Of a stretch of 64,000 bases of DNA, positions 7,969-15,957 are shown piece after piece. Position numbers and translations under genes: made by a program. Where the stretch lies: contig NZ_BCSX01000044.1 in NCBI RefSeq assembly GCF_001570425.1, forward strand, positions 62,001 to 126,000, read 5' to 3'. The stretch's first letter is position 1; every line of letters starts with the position of its first letter. The notes beneath the pieces are model-generated. The model had not been told where the DNA came from. It did no database searches and was given only the letters and a program-made list of their open reading frames with translations. The stretch is from Mycolicibacterium brisbanense (lineage in GTDB: Bacteria > Actinomycetota > Actinomycetes > Mycobacteriales > Mycobacteriaceae).

Positions 7969-8400
7969 ATGCTGAAGAGATTGGCCGCTGCGGTCGCGGT
8001 CCTCGTAGGCTCGCTGGTCGCCCCGGCCGTTGCCGACGCTGACGAGATCCTGACCGTGGGACCGAATGGGGTCACCTACATCAGGACCGAGTCGGGTCAC
8101 ACGTTGTGCGGCGTCGAGGGCGATCACGTGAACTGCACGGTGCAGTTCGTCAATCCGCCGACGACCCGCACGGGCGACGCCGCGAACTCGCTGACGCTCA
8201 ACCAGAACGGCACCTTCACCTACCTCGCCGCCGATCTCGGAGTGATCGACCCGCCGCACCTCATCCGCTACGACCAGACCTACACCGTGAATGGCTGGGC
8301 GGTGGAAGCGTTCAACGACGGAACCCGATTCACCAGCAACCGGACCAACGAAGGCTTCTGGGTCAGCGTCACCGAGGTCGACGCGCTCGGACAGATGTGA
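7969..8400 (+). CDS. Secreted mycobacterial protein, LppP/LpqH-like size, unknown function
   Basis: 143 residues from the ATG at 7969, preceded by a good ribosome-binding site (GAGGAGAG). The N-terminus MLKRLAAAVAVLVGSLVAP is a Sec signal peptide with cleavage near AVADADE. The mature domain has two close cysteines (TLCGVEGDHVNCTVQF) and beta-rich sequence. This pattern, one disulphide and no catalytic residues, recurs in small exported mycobacterial proteins such as the one at 61398-61871. Function unknown. Confidence 0.75.
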   Translation: MLKRLAAAVAVLVGSLVAPAVADADEILTVGPNGVTYIRTESGHTLCGVEGDHVNCTVQFVNPPTTRTGDAANSLTLNQNGTFTYLAADLGVIDPPHLIRYDQTYTVNGWAVEAFNDGTRFTSNRTNEGFWVSVTEVDALGQM

Positions 8401-8532
8401 CCGCAGGGATCGGTGTCCGTCAGGCGGTTGGGCCCGGAATGCGGACGACTCCGCGACCTTCGGTGCGGTCGATGCGCCAGATCGAGTCGATTTCGAGGTG
8501 TGGATCGGGCGCCTCAACACCCGCAGCCGGCC

Positions 8533-8850
8533 CTAGGGGCACATGAATTGCCAGGGCTGACACACGAATGTGCCTTCCGGCAGTCCCCCTTCGACCACGT
8601 GCGCTTCCGGACCATTGACCACCTGATACCAGTCGTGGCAGACACTCTGATCCCACGTGTTCGCGAGATCGCGGATCAGGTACTCCACCGGCTGCCCTGG
8701 GCACCAGGTGCCGTGACAGCTGGGATTGCAGATTGCCTGCGCCGTGCCGAGTCCAGGCCCCAAGGTCGCCAGACCGACGGCTGCGACCGCGCCGAATGCG
8801 GTTGCCGCAGCGGCAGCGAAGGTTCGCCTCAGAGGGCGGAAGATCGTCAT
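8533..8850 (-). CDS. Small secreted Cys-rich protein
   Basis: 105 residues. The start is the ATG at 8850 because an AGAGGTAG ribosome-binding site precedes it and a signal peptide follows at once (FAAAAATAFGAVAAVGLATL, cleavage near GTAQA). The mature 65 residues contain six cysteines (AICNPSCHGTWCPG, SVCHDWY, FVCQPWQFMCP), which suggests a disulphide-stabilised exported protein. The open frame continues far upstream without a start that makes sense; I reject that extension. Confidence 0.75.
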   Translation of the reverse strand: MTIFRPLRRTFAAAAATAFGAVAAVGLATLGPGLGTAQAICNPSCHGTWCPGQPVEYLIRDLANTWDQSVCHDWYQVVNGPEAHVVEGGLPEGTFVCQPWQFMCP

Positions 8851-9141
8851 CGTGCTACCTCTCATGCGGGTTCGGGTCTTCATCGCCACTCGATCCAGCT
8901 GTGAATCGTCTGAGCGAACGCTGTCACCGGGCAGGCCTCTCCGACAGTGTGTGTGGCGGATCGGTGACAGCGCATGAGGTATTTGCCGCATTTTGGCGAC
9001 CGGGAGGGCCCACCAGCTGCACTTCGCGCTGACGCAACGGTGCCGACGCCTCATCACGGCAACAGCACGAGAATGTGCCAAATCGCCCCCAAGAGACACA
9101 CCGCAGCCGCTTTCATGGCAGCTTGTTCCAGTACAAGCGGC

Positions 9142-10257
9142 ATGGCGAAGACGGAGAATTGCTTGAGTAGGGCCGAGTTCAAGTTTGCTACGGACGCTCT
9201 GCGTGACGGCCGGTTCATGAGCGCCTTCAGTACGGTGACGGCGCTGAGCTGTTTCGCGCTGGCGGGGTTGGGCATCGTCGTCCAGTTCAATCCGGCAGGG
9301 CCGACCGGTGTGGTGTCCCGATCGGTGCAGGCCGCGGCGGTGATCTCGGGTGCCGTGATCGGGTGCCGGTGGTTGCGGCGGCCCTGGCCGCAGTACGAGG
9401 CCGCGGTCGCCTTCGTGGTGTGGGCCGACGTCACCGCGGCCGCCGTCGCAGCGACCATGTCCACCACCGAGGCGCGTCTGTGCACCACCGTGTACCTCGG
9501 GATGACAGGAATCTTCGTCGGATTCCTCCTCGGGGCGCGACTGCTGGCCGTGCACTGCGCCTTCGGCGCCATGGTTATCGCCGGCATCACTGGCTGGGCA
9601 GTCCTGCGACAGGACGTCAGCCTGTGGGGTCTGTTCACGATCTACATGCCGGCACTGATGTGGGTGGTGCTGCTCCCGCTGACCGGTTGCGTCCTCATCG
9701 AGAGCGGCCGCCGCGCGGTCGCCCAGGTCGCGCGGTCCGCCCACCGCGATCAGTTGACCGGGCTGCTCAACCGTCGCGGCCTCCACGCGGCCGTGCGTCG
9801 AGTCGTATCGAGCAGGACGCCGCCGACGAACCTGGTGGTGGCGGTGTGCGACATCGACCGGTTCAAGCGGCTCAACGACGACGAGGGCCACGCGGCCGGC
9901 GACGTGGCGCTGATTGCGATGGCGCAACGACTGCGGTCCATCGTCCGCCCAGGGGAGATCGCCGCGCGGCTCGGTGGTGACGAACTGGTTCTGGTGACGA
10001 TGATCGACGACCCCGCCATGTCGGAACTGCTGGATCGACTAGAGGTACTCACCCGTATCGACGTCGGCGACCGGAAACTGTCCGTGAGCGTCGGTGTCGC
10101 GTCGATGGCCGCGACGGAACCGCACTTCTCGCTGGACAACGTGATCCGTCACGCCGATGCCGCCATGTACGGGGTGAAGCGGTCCGGCGGCGGGGCGTGC
10201 GCAGTGCACCGCCGGGAGACCGACGGCACCGTTCAGGGTTTCCACGCCGGCGCATAG
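9142..10257 (+). CDS. Membrane-bound GGDEF-domain protein (putative diguanylate cyclase)
   Basis: 371 residues from the ATG at 9142. About six hydrophobic helices (residues 30-195) form an N-terminal membrane sensor. A linker with the usual RSAHRDQLTGLLNRRGL leads into the GGDEF domain, whose active site is LGGDELVL and whose substrate pocket includes DIDRFKRLND. The inhibitory I-site, normally RxxD five residues before GGDEF, reads RPGE here, so product inhibition may be altered. No EAL domain is attached. Activity as a cyclase is likely from the intact GGDEL motif but not shown. Confidence 0.88.
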   Translation: MAKTENCLSRAEFKFATDALRDGRFMSAFSTVTALSCFALAGLGIVVQFNPAGPTGVVSRSVQAAAVISGAVIGCRWLRRPWPQYEAAVAFVVWADVTAAAVAATMSTTEARLCTTVYLGMTGIFVGFLLGARLLAVHCAFGAMVIAGITGWAVLRQDVSLWGLFTIYMPALMWVVLLPLTGCVLIESGRRAVAQVARSAHRDQLTGLLNRRGLHAAVRRVVSSRTPPTNLVVAVCDIDRFKRLNDDEGHAAGDVALIAMAQRLRSIVRPGEIAARLGGDELVLVTMIDDPAMSELLDRLEVLTRIDVGDRKLSVSVGVASMAATEPHFSLDNVIRHADAAMYGVKRSGGGACAVHRRETDGTVQGFHAGA

Positions 10258-10346
10258 CCCCGCACCGGTACGACGAATCACCCTGACCGACAGTATCTTT
10301 CACGCGAAAGCATGCACATCCGCCCATCCTCGTCGAACATTGTTCC

Positions 10347-10718
10347 GTGGCTGACCAACCAATGGACACATCGACCCGGCTCGCGGTGGAACGCACCCGC
10401 CTGGCACTTGAACGCACCACCATGGCGTGGATCCGCACCAGCACGTCACTGATCGCGTTCGGCTTCACCATCTTCAAGTTCTTCCAATACCAGGCCGAGC
10501 AGAATCACCGCACCGTGGTCAGCCCGTGGATCGTGGGCATGGTGATGATCGGCATCGGGCTGACCGCGCTGATACTGGCCTGGTTTCAGCACCGCCAGGA
10601 AGTCGCGGCGCTGCGCGCGCAAGACCGCAACCTGCCGTACTCCCTGGCCGGGATCATGGCCGGCCTGATCGCGATGCTGGGCGTCCTGGCCTTCGTCACC
10701 GTCGCCTGGCGGCTGTAG
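10347..10718 (+). CDS. YidH/DUF202-family small membrane protein
   Basis: 123 residues from the GTG at 10347. The family signature is present near the N-terminus (VERTRLALERTTMAWIRTS), followed by three membrane helices (SLIAFGFTIFKFF, PWIVGMVMIGIGLTALILAW, LAGIMAGLIAMLGVLAFV). DUF202 proteins are inner-membrane proteins of unknown role. The short palindrome CTTTC-ACGC-GAAAG at 10297-10310 lies between this gene and the GGDEF gene. Confidence 0.82.
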   Translation: MADQPMDTSTRLAVERTRLALERTTMAWIRTSTSLIAFGFTIFKFFQYQAEQNHRTVVSPWIVGMVMIGIGLTALILAWFQHRQEVAALRAQDRNLPYSLAGIMAGLIAMLGVLAFVTVAWRL

Positions 10719-10774
10719 CGGCCATCGCACGCACCTGAACCGCTTGAGCGCCAAGGTGTTCCACGGCCACCTGG

Positions 10775-11104
10775 TCAGTCCCACGGTTCCCGGCGGAGCC
10801 ACCACGGAGCAGAGGCCCAGGCGTCGCGCTCCACGGTGACCGCGCGGAAGCGGCCATCGAGGCGCTGCACCTCAACCCGGAGCTTGTGGGCGTGCTTGCC
10901 GCGACGTCGGATCAGGGCCTCGAGCCGGTCACGGGAGTCATCCCAGATCTGCCCGTCGCAGCAGGGGCAGCCGATGGGGCCGCGGTAGACGTAGCCACCG
11001 GACCGGTGGAGGCGTTCGGCTCTCTCGACTTCCAGCCGCCACAGCGCGAGGTACCGCAGAGCTGCGCCGTCTTTCCGAGGACGGCGGGGACGATGCCGGT
11101 TCAC
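10775..11104 (-). CDS. Hypothetical protein with a CPCC motif
   Basis: 109 residues, rich in Arg and Trp. The middle carries YRGPIGCPCCDGQIWDDSR, a CxCC cluster that could bind zinc or form a disulphide, followed by a charged helix (RDRLEALIRRRGKHAHKL) and a C-terminal Trp-rich end (SAPWWLRREPWD). Similar small actinobacterial proteins are unannotated. The length, high coding character and isolated position support a real gene, but not its function. Confidence 0.5.
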   Translation of the reverse strand: MNRHRPRRPRKDGAALRYLALWRLEVERAERLHRSGGYVYRGPIGCPCCDGQIWDDSRDRLEALIRRRGKHAHKLRVEVQRLDGRFRAVTVERDAWASAPWWLRREPWD

Positions 11105-11283
11105 CGGCGTGGAAGGGGTTGCCCCTTCGTTTCGATGCGTGTCATGCGCGGCGCCGTGACGTGGCGCGGTCGGTGAGACGGGACACGAACCCGGTCAGCC
11201 TACCGCCGCAAGGACTTCCGTCGATAGCCCGCCTTGACAAGTTCGATAGCCCCCGGTTTTCGAATAAGTTCGAGAGTGCAGCC

Positions 11284-11314
11284 TTGACCCTCACGCGACG
11301 TGAGGCGCCAGTCT
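11284..11314 (+). promoter_or_regulatory. MerR-type promoter with perfect operator palindrome
   Basis: A TTGACC -35 box (11284-11289) and a weak -10 (CAGTCT, 11309-11314) are separated by 19 bp, the long spacer typical of MerR-activated promoters. Inside lies CCTCACG-CGA-CGTGAGG (11289-11305), a perfect 7-bp inverted repeat. A start site about 8 nt downstream of the -10 would coincide with the GTG at 11322. Confidence 0.65.
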
Positions 11315-11321
11315 GATCGAT

Positions 11322-12101
11322 GTGACGCAGGAGCAGCAGGTGGACGAACTGACGGTGGGCGAAGTCGCGGAGCGATTCGGCATCACGGTCCGGACGCTTC
11401 ACCACTACGACCAGATCGGGTTGTTGACACCCAGCCGCCGTGCTGCCTCGGGCTATCGGGTGTACACGGCGGCGGACCTCACGCGCTTGTCCCAGATCAT
11501 CGTCTACCGCCGGCTCGAGCTGTCTCTCGACGAGATCGCGAACCTGCTCGACGAGGGCAACGAGGTCAGCCACCTGCTTCGCCAGCGCGAACGCGTCATG
11601 TCCCGGCTCGATGAGATGAAGAACCTCGTCGAGGCAATCGATCAGGCATTGGAGAAAGCGATGACCAACACCCCCATGACCGACGACGACATGCGCGAAC
11701 TCTTCGGCGACGGCTTCGACGACTACCAGGCTGAGGCCGAGCAGAAGTGGGGCGACACTCCGGAGTGGAAAGAGTCGCAGCGCCGAGCAAAGTCCTACGG
11801 CAAGGACGAGTGGATTCAGATCAAGGCCGAGGGGGAAGCCGTGGAGAAAGCCTTGGCCGATGCCTTCCGTGCCGGGCTACCACCCGACTCCGAAGAGGCG
11901 ATGAATGCGGCGGAGCAACACCGGGTTCAGGTAAATCGCTGGTTCTACGACTGCCCGCCGGCCCTCCATCGCAAGCTGGGCGACATGTACGTGAGCGACC
12001 CCAGGTACGTCGCCACCTACGACGAATCAGTCGGGCTGCCAGGCCTGGCGGCCTACTGCCGCCAGGCGATCCACGCGAACGCGGACCGAACGGGCCACTG
12101 A
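11322..12101 (+). CDS. MerR/TipA-family transcriptional regulator with TipAS domain
   Basis: 259 residues. The N-terminal MerR winged helix is clear (LTVGEVAERFGITVRTLHHY, then LTPSRRAASGYRVY), followed by the dimerising coiled coil and a C-terminal TipAS antibiotic-recognition domain (about 115-255; DDYQAEAEQKWGDTPEWKES and the late LGDMYVSDPRY). TipA proteins covalently or tightly bind thiopeptides and activate their own promoter. The palindrome in the 19-bp spacer just upstream fits autoregulation. The start at 11322 suits leaderless translation; a GTG at 11340 with an AGGAG box is the alternative. Confidence 0.88.
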   Translation: MTQEQQVDELTVGEVAERFGITVRTLHHYDQIGLLTPSRRAASGYRVYTAADLTRLSQIIVYRRLELSLDEIANLLDEGNEVSHLLRQRERVMSRLDEMKNLVEAIDQALEKAMTNTPMTDDDMRELFGDGFDDYQAEAEQKWGDTPEWKESQRRAKSYGKDEWIQIKAEGEAVEKALADAFRAGLPPDSEEAMNAAEQHRVQVNRWFYDCPPALHRKLGDMYVSDPRYVATYDESVGLPGLAAYCRQAIHANADRTGH

Positions 12102-12139
12102 TGTGATCGCGGGGTGGCGACGTGATGTTTGGTTGATTC

Positions 12140-12163
12140 GAGCCGCGCAACGCAGCACGGCTC
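12140..12163. terminator. Hairpin between convergent genes
   Basis: GAGCCG and CGGCTC form a 6-bp stem with a 12-nt loop between the MerR gene and the convergent SRPBCC gene. There is no T-tract, so termination is a guess from position. Confidence 0.35.
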
Positions 12164-12629
12164 AGAACCCGCGCGACACGTACCCGCGGAGATGCTCAAG
12201 CGACGACCGCAGCCCCTCCAGGTGGTCGGCCTCGCCGATGCCGGGCGGCACGTCCGAGGCGGTCACCGTGACGCGGGTGCCGTCGCCGTCGGGCTGTGTC
12301 GTCCACGTCATTGTCATCGTTCCGGCGAAGCGGGCGTCTTCCGAGTCGAAGTCGACCTGCCACACCAGCCGCGCGTCAGGGTCCACCTCTGAAATCCGCG
12401 CCTCGACCACGTCAGCGTCGGCACCTGACTTCGGATCGGCCCCGGCCGGGTCCTGGTACGTGAGCACGATCCGGAACTGCCCGCCCGGACCGGGCACGAA
12501 GTCGGTGAGTGTTCCCGCCATGCCGTCCGGCGGCAGCCACGCGGCGAGGGCGTCAGGGTCGACCAGCGCAGCGAAGACCATGCCGGGTATCGCCGGGATG
12601 TGGATAGAGGCCGTGTCGGTTCGGGTCAC
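12162..12629 (-). CDS. SRPBCC (AHSA1/START-like) domain protein
   Basis: 155 residues from the GTG at 12629, preceded by GAGGAGGA. The single helix-grip domain is complete: IPAIPGMVFAALVDPDALAAW at the N-terminus, VVEARISEVDPDARLVWQ in the centre, TMTMTWTTQPDGDGTRVTV and the long C-terminal helix (DHLEGLRSSLEHLRGYV). Such proteins bind hydrophobic ligands or activate Hsp90-like partners. The GTG overlaps a TGA ending an upstream open frame, suggesting it was once translationally coupled to a gene now lost. Confidence 0.85.
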   Translation of the reverse strand: MTRTDTASIHIPAIPGMVFAALVDPDALAAWLPPDGMAGTLTDFVPGPGGQFRIVLTYQDPAGADPKSGADADVVEARISEVDPDARLVWQVDFDSEDARFAGTMTMTWTTQPDGDGTRVTVTASDVPPGIGEADHLEGLRSSLEHLRGYVSRGF

Positions 12630-12745
12630 CAGGTCCTCCTCTGAGTGAAGCGCAGCCATCGCACGCCGCGCTCCTCGGCGGCCTCCAAGTCTTCCCGGTC
12701 TGGGGTGCGGTCGGCCAGCAGACGGATGCCGGCGTACTTGACATG
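12626..12745 (-). pseudogene. C-terminal relic of an unidentified gene coupled to the SRPBCC gene
   Basis: About 38 codons with protein-like composition (YAGIRLLADRTPDRE and GVRWLRFTQRR) end in a TGA that overlaps the GTG of the SRPBCC gene. There is no start codon before an upstream in-frame stop, so I read it as the tail of a deleted gene. Its identity is unknown. Confidence 0.35.
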
Positions 12746-13226
12746 GGTTCACCTCCGCCGCCGCGGTGACGTGCCGTTCGGTCAGCCCATGCGGGCGTCG
12801 AACCAGGCGATGAACCTCTCGGAGAAGGCACATGCCCCTGCTGCGGGCACGCAGATCTGCCCTCTCCCTCCGCCACACAGTCGCCGATGCGGCGCCACCG
12901 GAATGCACAGCGGCGCACCGGATTCCACTCCCGAACGCCCGCGCTCACCGCCCTCGAGCTCACGGTAGGTCCGAATCGATTCCAGCCCAACGAGTTTCGA
13001 CCTCAAGCTGCTCGACGAAACCCTCGGTCTGCTCAAGGCCGCCCCGTACGCGGTCCGGAGCTGTCCGAGTTGGCGGAGCCGGAACGCTGACCGCGTGATG
13101 ATGCGTATGGCCAGCCGCCACCTCGGGAAGCATGAGCAGGTAACAGCACCTCACGACAACCATTCTGAAATCCAAGAGGCGCTGTAGAAACCGGCTGCCC
13201 CAGGATCCGAAATCCTTCCCTGACCG
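12746..13226. other. Intergenic stretch without convincing gene
   Basis: About 480 bp in which overlapping frames on both strands show no conserved motif and no good start. It marks the left edge of the degenerate accessory region and probably contains unrecognisable remains. Confidence 0.4.
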
Positions 13227-13478
13227 GTGGGAGCAGTTGACTCCCGAGGAAAGGTGTGGCTCTACTCCCAAGACGACTTCATCGGCAATCACGACGGTAT
13301 GCCGTTCGTGGACCGGAACATGTTCAAACACAAGGCATCTCGGAGACCGAAACCCGCCGCACAGGCCGAAGTCGACCGATTGCGCGCCGCGCACCGGGAC
13401 TGGGCAGCCGGCAACACACCCACCAACAAGGGAAAGGGCAAATGGAAGCAGTGGAAGCGGCGTGGGACAACTCGATGA
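13227..13478 (+). pseudogene. Fragment of an unknown basic protein (possibly phage- or element-derived)
   Basis: A short frame with protein-like character: KVWLYSQDDFIGNHDGMPF early and a Lys/Trp-rich end (NKGKGKWKQWKR). The preceding bases in another frame read WEQLTPEER, as if one frameshift separated two parts of the same gene. I do not recognise it. Its end abuts the left boundary of the duplicated immunity segment (about 13479), so it may have been truncated by that duplication. Confidence 0.3.
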
Positions 13479-13607
13479 AATGCCACGTTCGTCCCTGGGA
13501 CGGGTCGAGACCTCACACGGCTGGAGTTCAGCCGGATAAGTCCAAGACCATGTACGAAGAGCAACGGTGTCTCACTGCCGGAGTAACAACCAACGTGGAG
13601 ATGGACG

Positions 13608-14224
13608 ATGAACTTGAAGTCAGTACGGCGGTCCGTTCTCCACGGCGGCAAGGGCTCATCTGGCAATCCACGGATCTGGGATCGTTCTACAATGCACCTG
13701 TGTCGGGCTATACCCACGTCGTCGAATACAACGGTGGTACGAGCATTGCCGAAATCGGGCATGCCGACGTCCGACGCTTCGCTCGGCCATTGCACGCCTT
13801 CAACTGCTCGGACCGGTTTGCCCTGACGCTATGGGCCCTCCCAGACGGCATGGACTACGAGAAAGCGCGAGCTACCGGTCACGACGCGTTGGCATACCTC
13901 CAAGCGGGCGGCAGCGCCGATACGTTGACCCTGGACATTCGGAAAGACGGCGGTTCGGAGTGGGGAGCCGACTGGGTGCGCTACGTGGTGGGTCACCCGC
14001 CTGCCGAGGAACGTCCGCGTCTTGTTGTGCCAATCCCTTTGCCGCGTGGCGCCGAGATGGTGGCCCAGAATGAGTTGTTTGGCGCTGATGAGGCTGCCGA
14101 CTTGTTCTACAGCTACTTCAAAACCGGTGATATTCCTGGTGAATACAGTCTTCGGCCCGTCGAGGGGTATACGAAAGACGGCGGGTTGATCGACCTGCGA
14201 GATGAGGTTTCGAGGTCTGTCTAG
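13608..14224 (+). pseudogene. Immunity-like protein, frameshifted copy
   Basis: Paralogue of the intact gene at 22395-23012, with the same ATG and upstream GGAGATGG ribosome-binding site. One base is missing near 13673 (CCACGGATC here against CCACGGAATC in the intact copy), which throws the ATG frame off after about 22 codons. The downstream body remains open in the other frame and ends FEVSRSV-type like the intact copy. The middle is strongly diverged (GGTSIAEIGHADVRRFARP against DGKSVVSIAGWADVDEFRR), as expected of immunity proteins fitted to different toxins. Translation from an internal start could still give a truncated product. Confidence 0.7.
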
Positions 14225-14237
14225 CTGAATGCTTCTA

Positions 14238-14264
14238 GGCCACTGGGGATTTGGTTGAGTGGCC
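14238..14264. terminator. Bidirectional hairpin between immunity copy 1 and toxin relic
   Basis: GGCCACT and AGTGGCC form a 7-bp stem with a 13-nt loop in the 42-bp gap between the two convergent genes. The same hairpin occurs at 23026-23052. Confidence 0.5.
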
Positions 14265-14266
14265 GC

Positions 14267-14524
14267 TCATCGGGGGTATTCGTCAGGCACACCGTCACCC
14301 ATGACCGGAAGGTCAGGATCGCCAGCCATGTGTCCGGGCGGATACACCGACATCGGACCCATCGGCTCCGGCGCACCAACCAGTGGTGGCACCGTGCTGT
14401 CGAAAATCCGCTGAGTACGGGTTAAGTCGGCGCCGCCGGACTTGACCTCGAGACCAACGAACTGTCCCGGCTTACCGGTTGGGTCAAGCGCGTCATAAAA
14501 CCCAGCCTTCCCTCGGGCAGCCAT
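14267..14524 (-). pseudogene. C-terminal relic of a T7SS PD-(D/E)XK toxin (second allele)
   Basis: 85 codons that match the end of the toxin at 23055-24392 but belong to a different allele. FYDALDPTGKPGQFVGLEVK corresponds to FYDALEPTGTPGRYIGIEVK there, and RTQRIFDSTV to RTQKIFDSTV. After that it jumps straight to the common tail GAPEPMGPM and GDGVPDEYPR, so about 70 residues are deleted, and everything upstream of the nuclease core is missing. The retained Asp, ExK and Gln show the same nuclease family. It cannot be a complete toxin. Confidence 0.75.
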
Positions 14525-14533
14525 GGCCGACTG

Positions 14534-15445
14534 TCAGTCGTCGCGCAAGGGGATGGCCTCCGTCAACTCCCCGGACAGCCGCCACCGGGCCTGGTGGCCG
14601 TCAGCAACCGAACCCCCGGTGCTCAGAGTGATATGGGCCGCGACGCAGAAGTCATCAGCAGGATTCCACTGCACTCCGGTCCTACCGAACGGCGACAAAA
14701 GTCGCCTTCCCCCGAGGGCGGCCCACCGTCGATCGAGAAGCTGATCCGGTAGCGTCTCGCTCGATCCGAGCCCTGCCTCCTCGAGCCGCTGGGCTTCGAC
14801 GTGTCCGTCGGAGCCCTCGTGGCTGTGATAGGCGCTGATGATGCCGTCCAGCGTCGGCTTGACGATGTAGACCAACGAGTTCGCCGGCCTGGTCTCACTC
14901 GTGTCCGTTACATGGAGGTTCAGGAGGAATTGCGATGGCGCACCGGCTGTCTCGACGGGTGGCGCCGCGAAATCCCGGATCGCCTTCCACACCGCCGCAG
15001 GCTTGTCGTCGACGGAGCCCACCGGGACGCCGTTGAACGCGGCCAGCTGCCTTCCCGGTCTCCAGAACTCGAACGCGTTGTCGCGTGCCTCGCGGTAGCG
15101 CTGGTAGTGCAGGGCCGCACCTTCGGTCAGCCCACTCGCCGGCGGTGGCAATGGCATCTCGTAGCCGCGTTCGAAGGTCACCGAGCGTGCCATCAGCGGC
15201 CGGAGCGCGCCGCTGCCCACGTTGTAGAGCAACACGTTCTCGGTGTCGACGAACGCGCCGTCGTCGGCTGCGCTGTACACGGCGTGAAGGCGCCCACCCG
15301 ATCTGGGAGCTGAGTCCCGCAGCGCTCGACATAGGTCGTTACGCATATCGAGCACCCAGTCGCGCGGTTGATACGGCAAGCGGACCGGTGACCACAGTTC
15401 GACGACGTCGGGTGCGGCTCGCAACACGTAGGGGGCTGGCGGCAT
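14534..15445 (-). CDS. Hypothetical protein, 303 residues
   Basis: A complete, protein-like frame that begins MPPAPYVLRAAPDVVELWSP. It has no membrane segment or signal peptide. Notable stretches are ENVLLYNVGSGALRPL (which could be part of a nucleotide or metal fold), FQ-free Arg/Ala-rich middle parts and DDFCVAAHITLSTGG near the end. I do not recognise a family. It follows the toxin relic by 9 bp on the opposite side of the insertion, within the accessory island. Confidence 0.55.
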   Translation of the reverse strand: MPPAPYVLRAAPDVVELWSPVRLPYQPRDWVLDMRNDLCRALRDSAPRSGGRLHAVYSAADDGAFVDTENVLLYNVGSGALRPLMARSVTFERGYEMPLPPPASGLTEGAALHYQRYREARDNAFEFWRPGRQLAAFNGVPVGSVDDKPAAVWKAIRDFAAPPVETAGAPSQFLLNLHVTDTSETRPANSLVYIVKPTLDGIISAYHSHEGSDGHVEAQRLEEAGLGSSETLPDQLLDRRWAALGGRRLLSPFGRTGVQWNPADDFCVAAHITLSTGGSVADGHQARWRLSGELTEAIPLRDD

Positions 15446-15498
15446 GTGGGGAGCTTGCCACGGACCGGTGACACGGTCGGTCTGCTCGTGGAGCGGCC

Positions 15499-15861
15499 CT
15501 ACTGACCGTAGGTGTAGCGCAGGTTCGCGTGGATCAGCGTGTTGATGCGCCTACGCATGTGGCCGGTCATGCTCTCGCCGGGCGCCGGCTCGTCGACCGT
15601 CAGCGTCCACCGCAGGTCGGTGCCACCGCCCGCGCCGCCCCGCGCTCGCTCGAAGATGATCAGCGTGTCAGCCCGACGCGGCCACAGCGAGGACCACACC
15701 ACCCGACCCGGTTCCTCGGACTCCAGCACCTCGGGTGCCACCTCGTCATCGAGCAGGTTCAGCCACGGACGGATACCGGCGCTCCGCGGCGACACCAAGT
15801 CGCCGAACACCACGCGCGGCGGTGCGGGGAGGTTCCGCTGCCGGGAGCCGATCTCGGGCAT
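15499..15861 (-). CDS. SRPBCC-like/polyketide-cyclase-type small protein
   Basis: 120 residues from the ATG at 15861; ATGs at 15873 and 15918 are in frame but precede less protein-like sequence. The sequence reads as a helix-grip domain: RNLPAPPRVVFGDLVSP at the start, VLESEEPGRVVWSSLWP in the centre, DLRWTLTVDEPAPGE, and a C-terminal helix ending RRINTLIHANLRYTYGQ. The assignment is by pattern and is tentative. Confidence 0.6.
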   Translation of the reverse strand: MPEIGSRQRNLPAPPRVVFGDLVSPRSAGIRPWLNLLDDEVAPEVLESEEPGRVVWSSLWPRRADTLIIFERARGGAGGGTDLRWTLTVDEPAPGESMTGHMRRRINTLIHANLRYTYGQ

Positions 15862-15957
15862 GCACCGGAGCATGGCACGGCGAGGTGGCGGAGGCGAGGG
15901 AGTTTCGAGGTCACCCACCGCAAATCCGCTGTCTTCGTGGTTTCAGAGAAGCTGGTT

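Larger units (their letters stand above)
13479..14383. repeat. Copy 1 of the duplicated immunity/toxin-tail segment
   Basis: This stretch is near-identical at both ends to 22263-23180: the 130-bp leader, the last 250 bp of the immunity gene, the 42-bp spacer and the toxin tail. The centre (about 13715-13950) is clearly more divergent. The pattern suggests duplication followed by exchange of the middle, or recombination between related alleles. A leader hairpin (CGGCTG-GAGTT-CAGCCG, 13518-13534) is conserved in both copies. Confidence 0.8.

Noticed and set aside
8851..9927. Long minus-strand frame continuing upstream of the 105-aa secreted protein gene
   Set aside because: The extension overlaps the GGDEF gene, is Arg/His-rich shadow sequence, and has no signal peptide; the ribosome-binding site and signal peptide start at 8850.
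12782..13036. 84-codon minus-strand frame
   Set aside because: No start context and no domain; one of several overlapping frames in a degenerate stretch.
13256..13607. Apparent 322-aa fused protein running from 13256 through the immunity copy
   Set aside because: The first 110 codons are an out-of-frame reading of another fragment and of the leader; the conserved start is the ATG at 13608.
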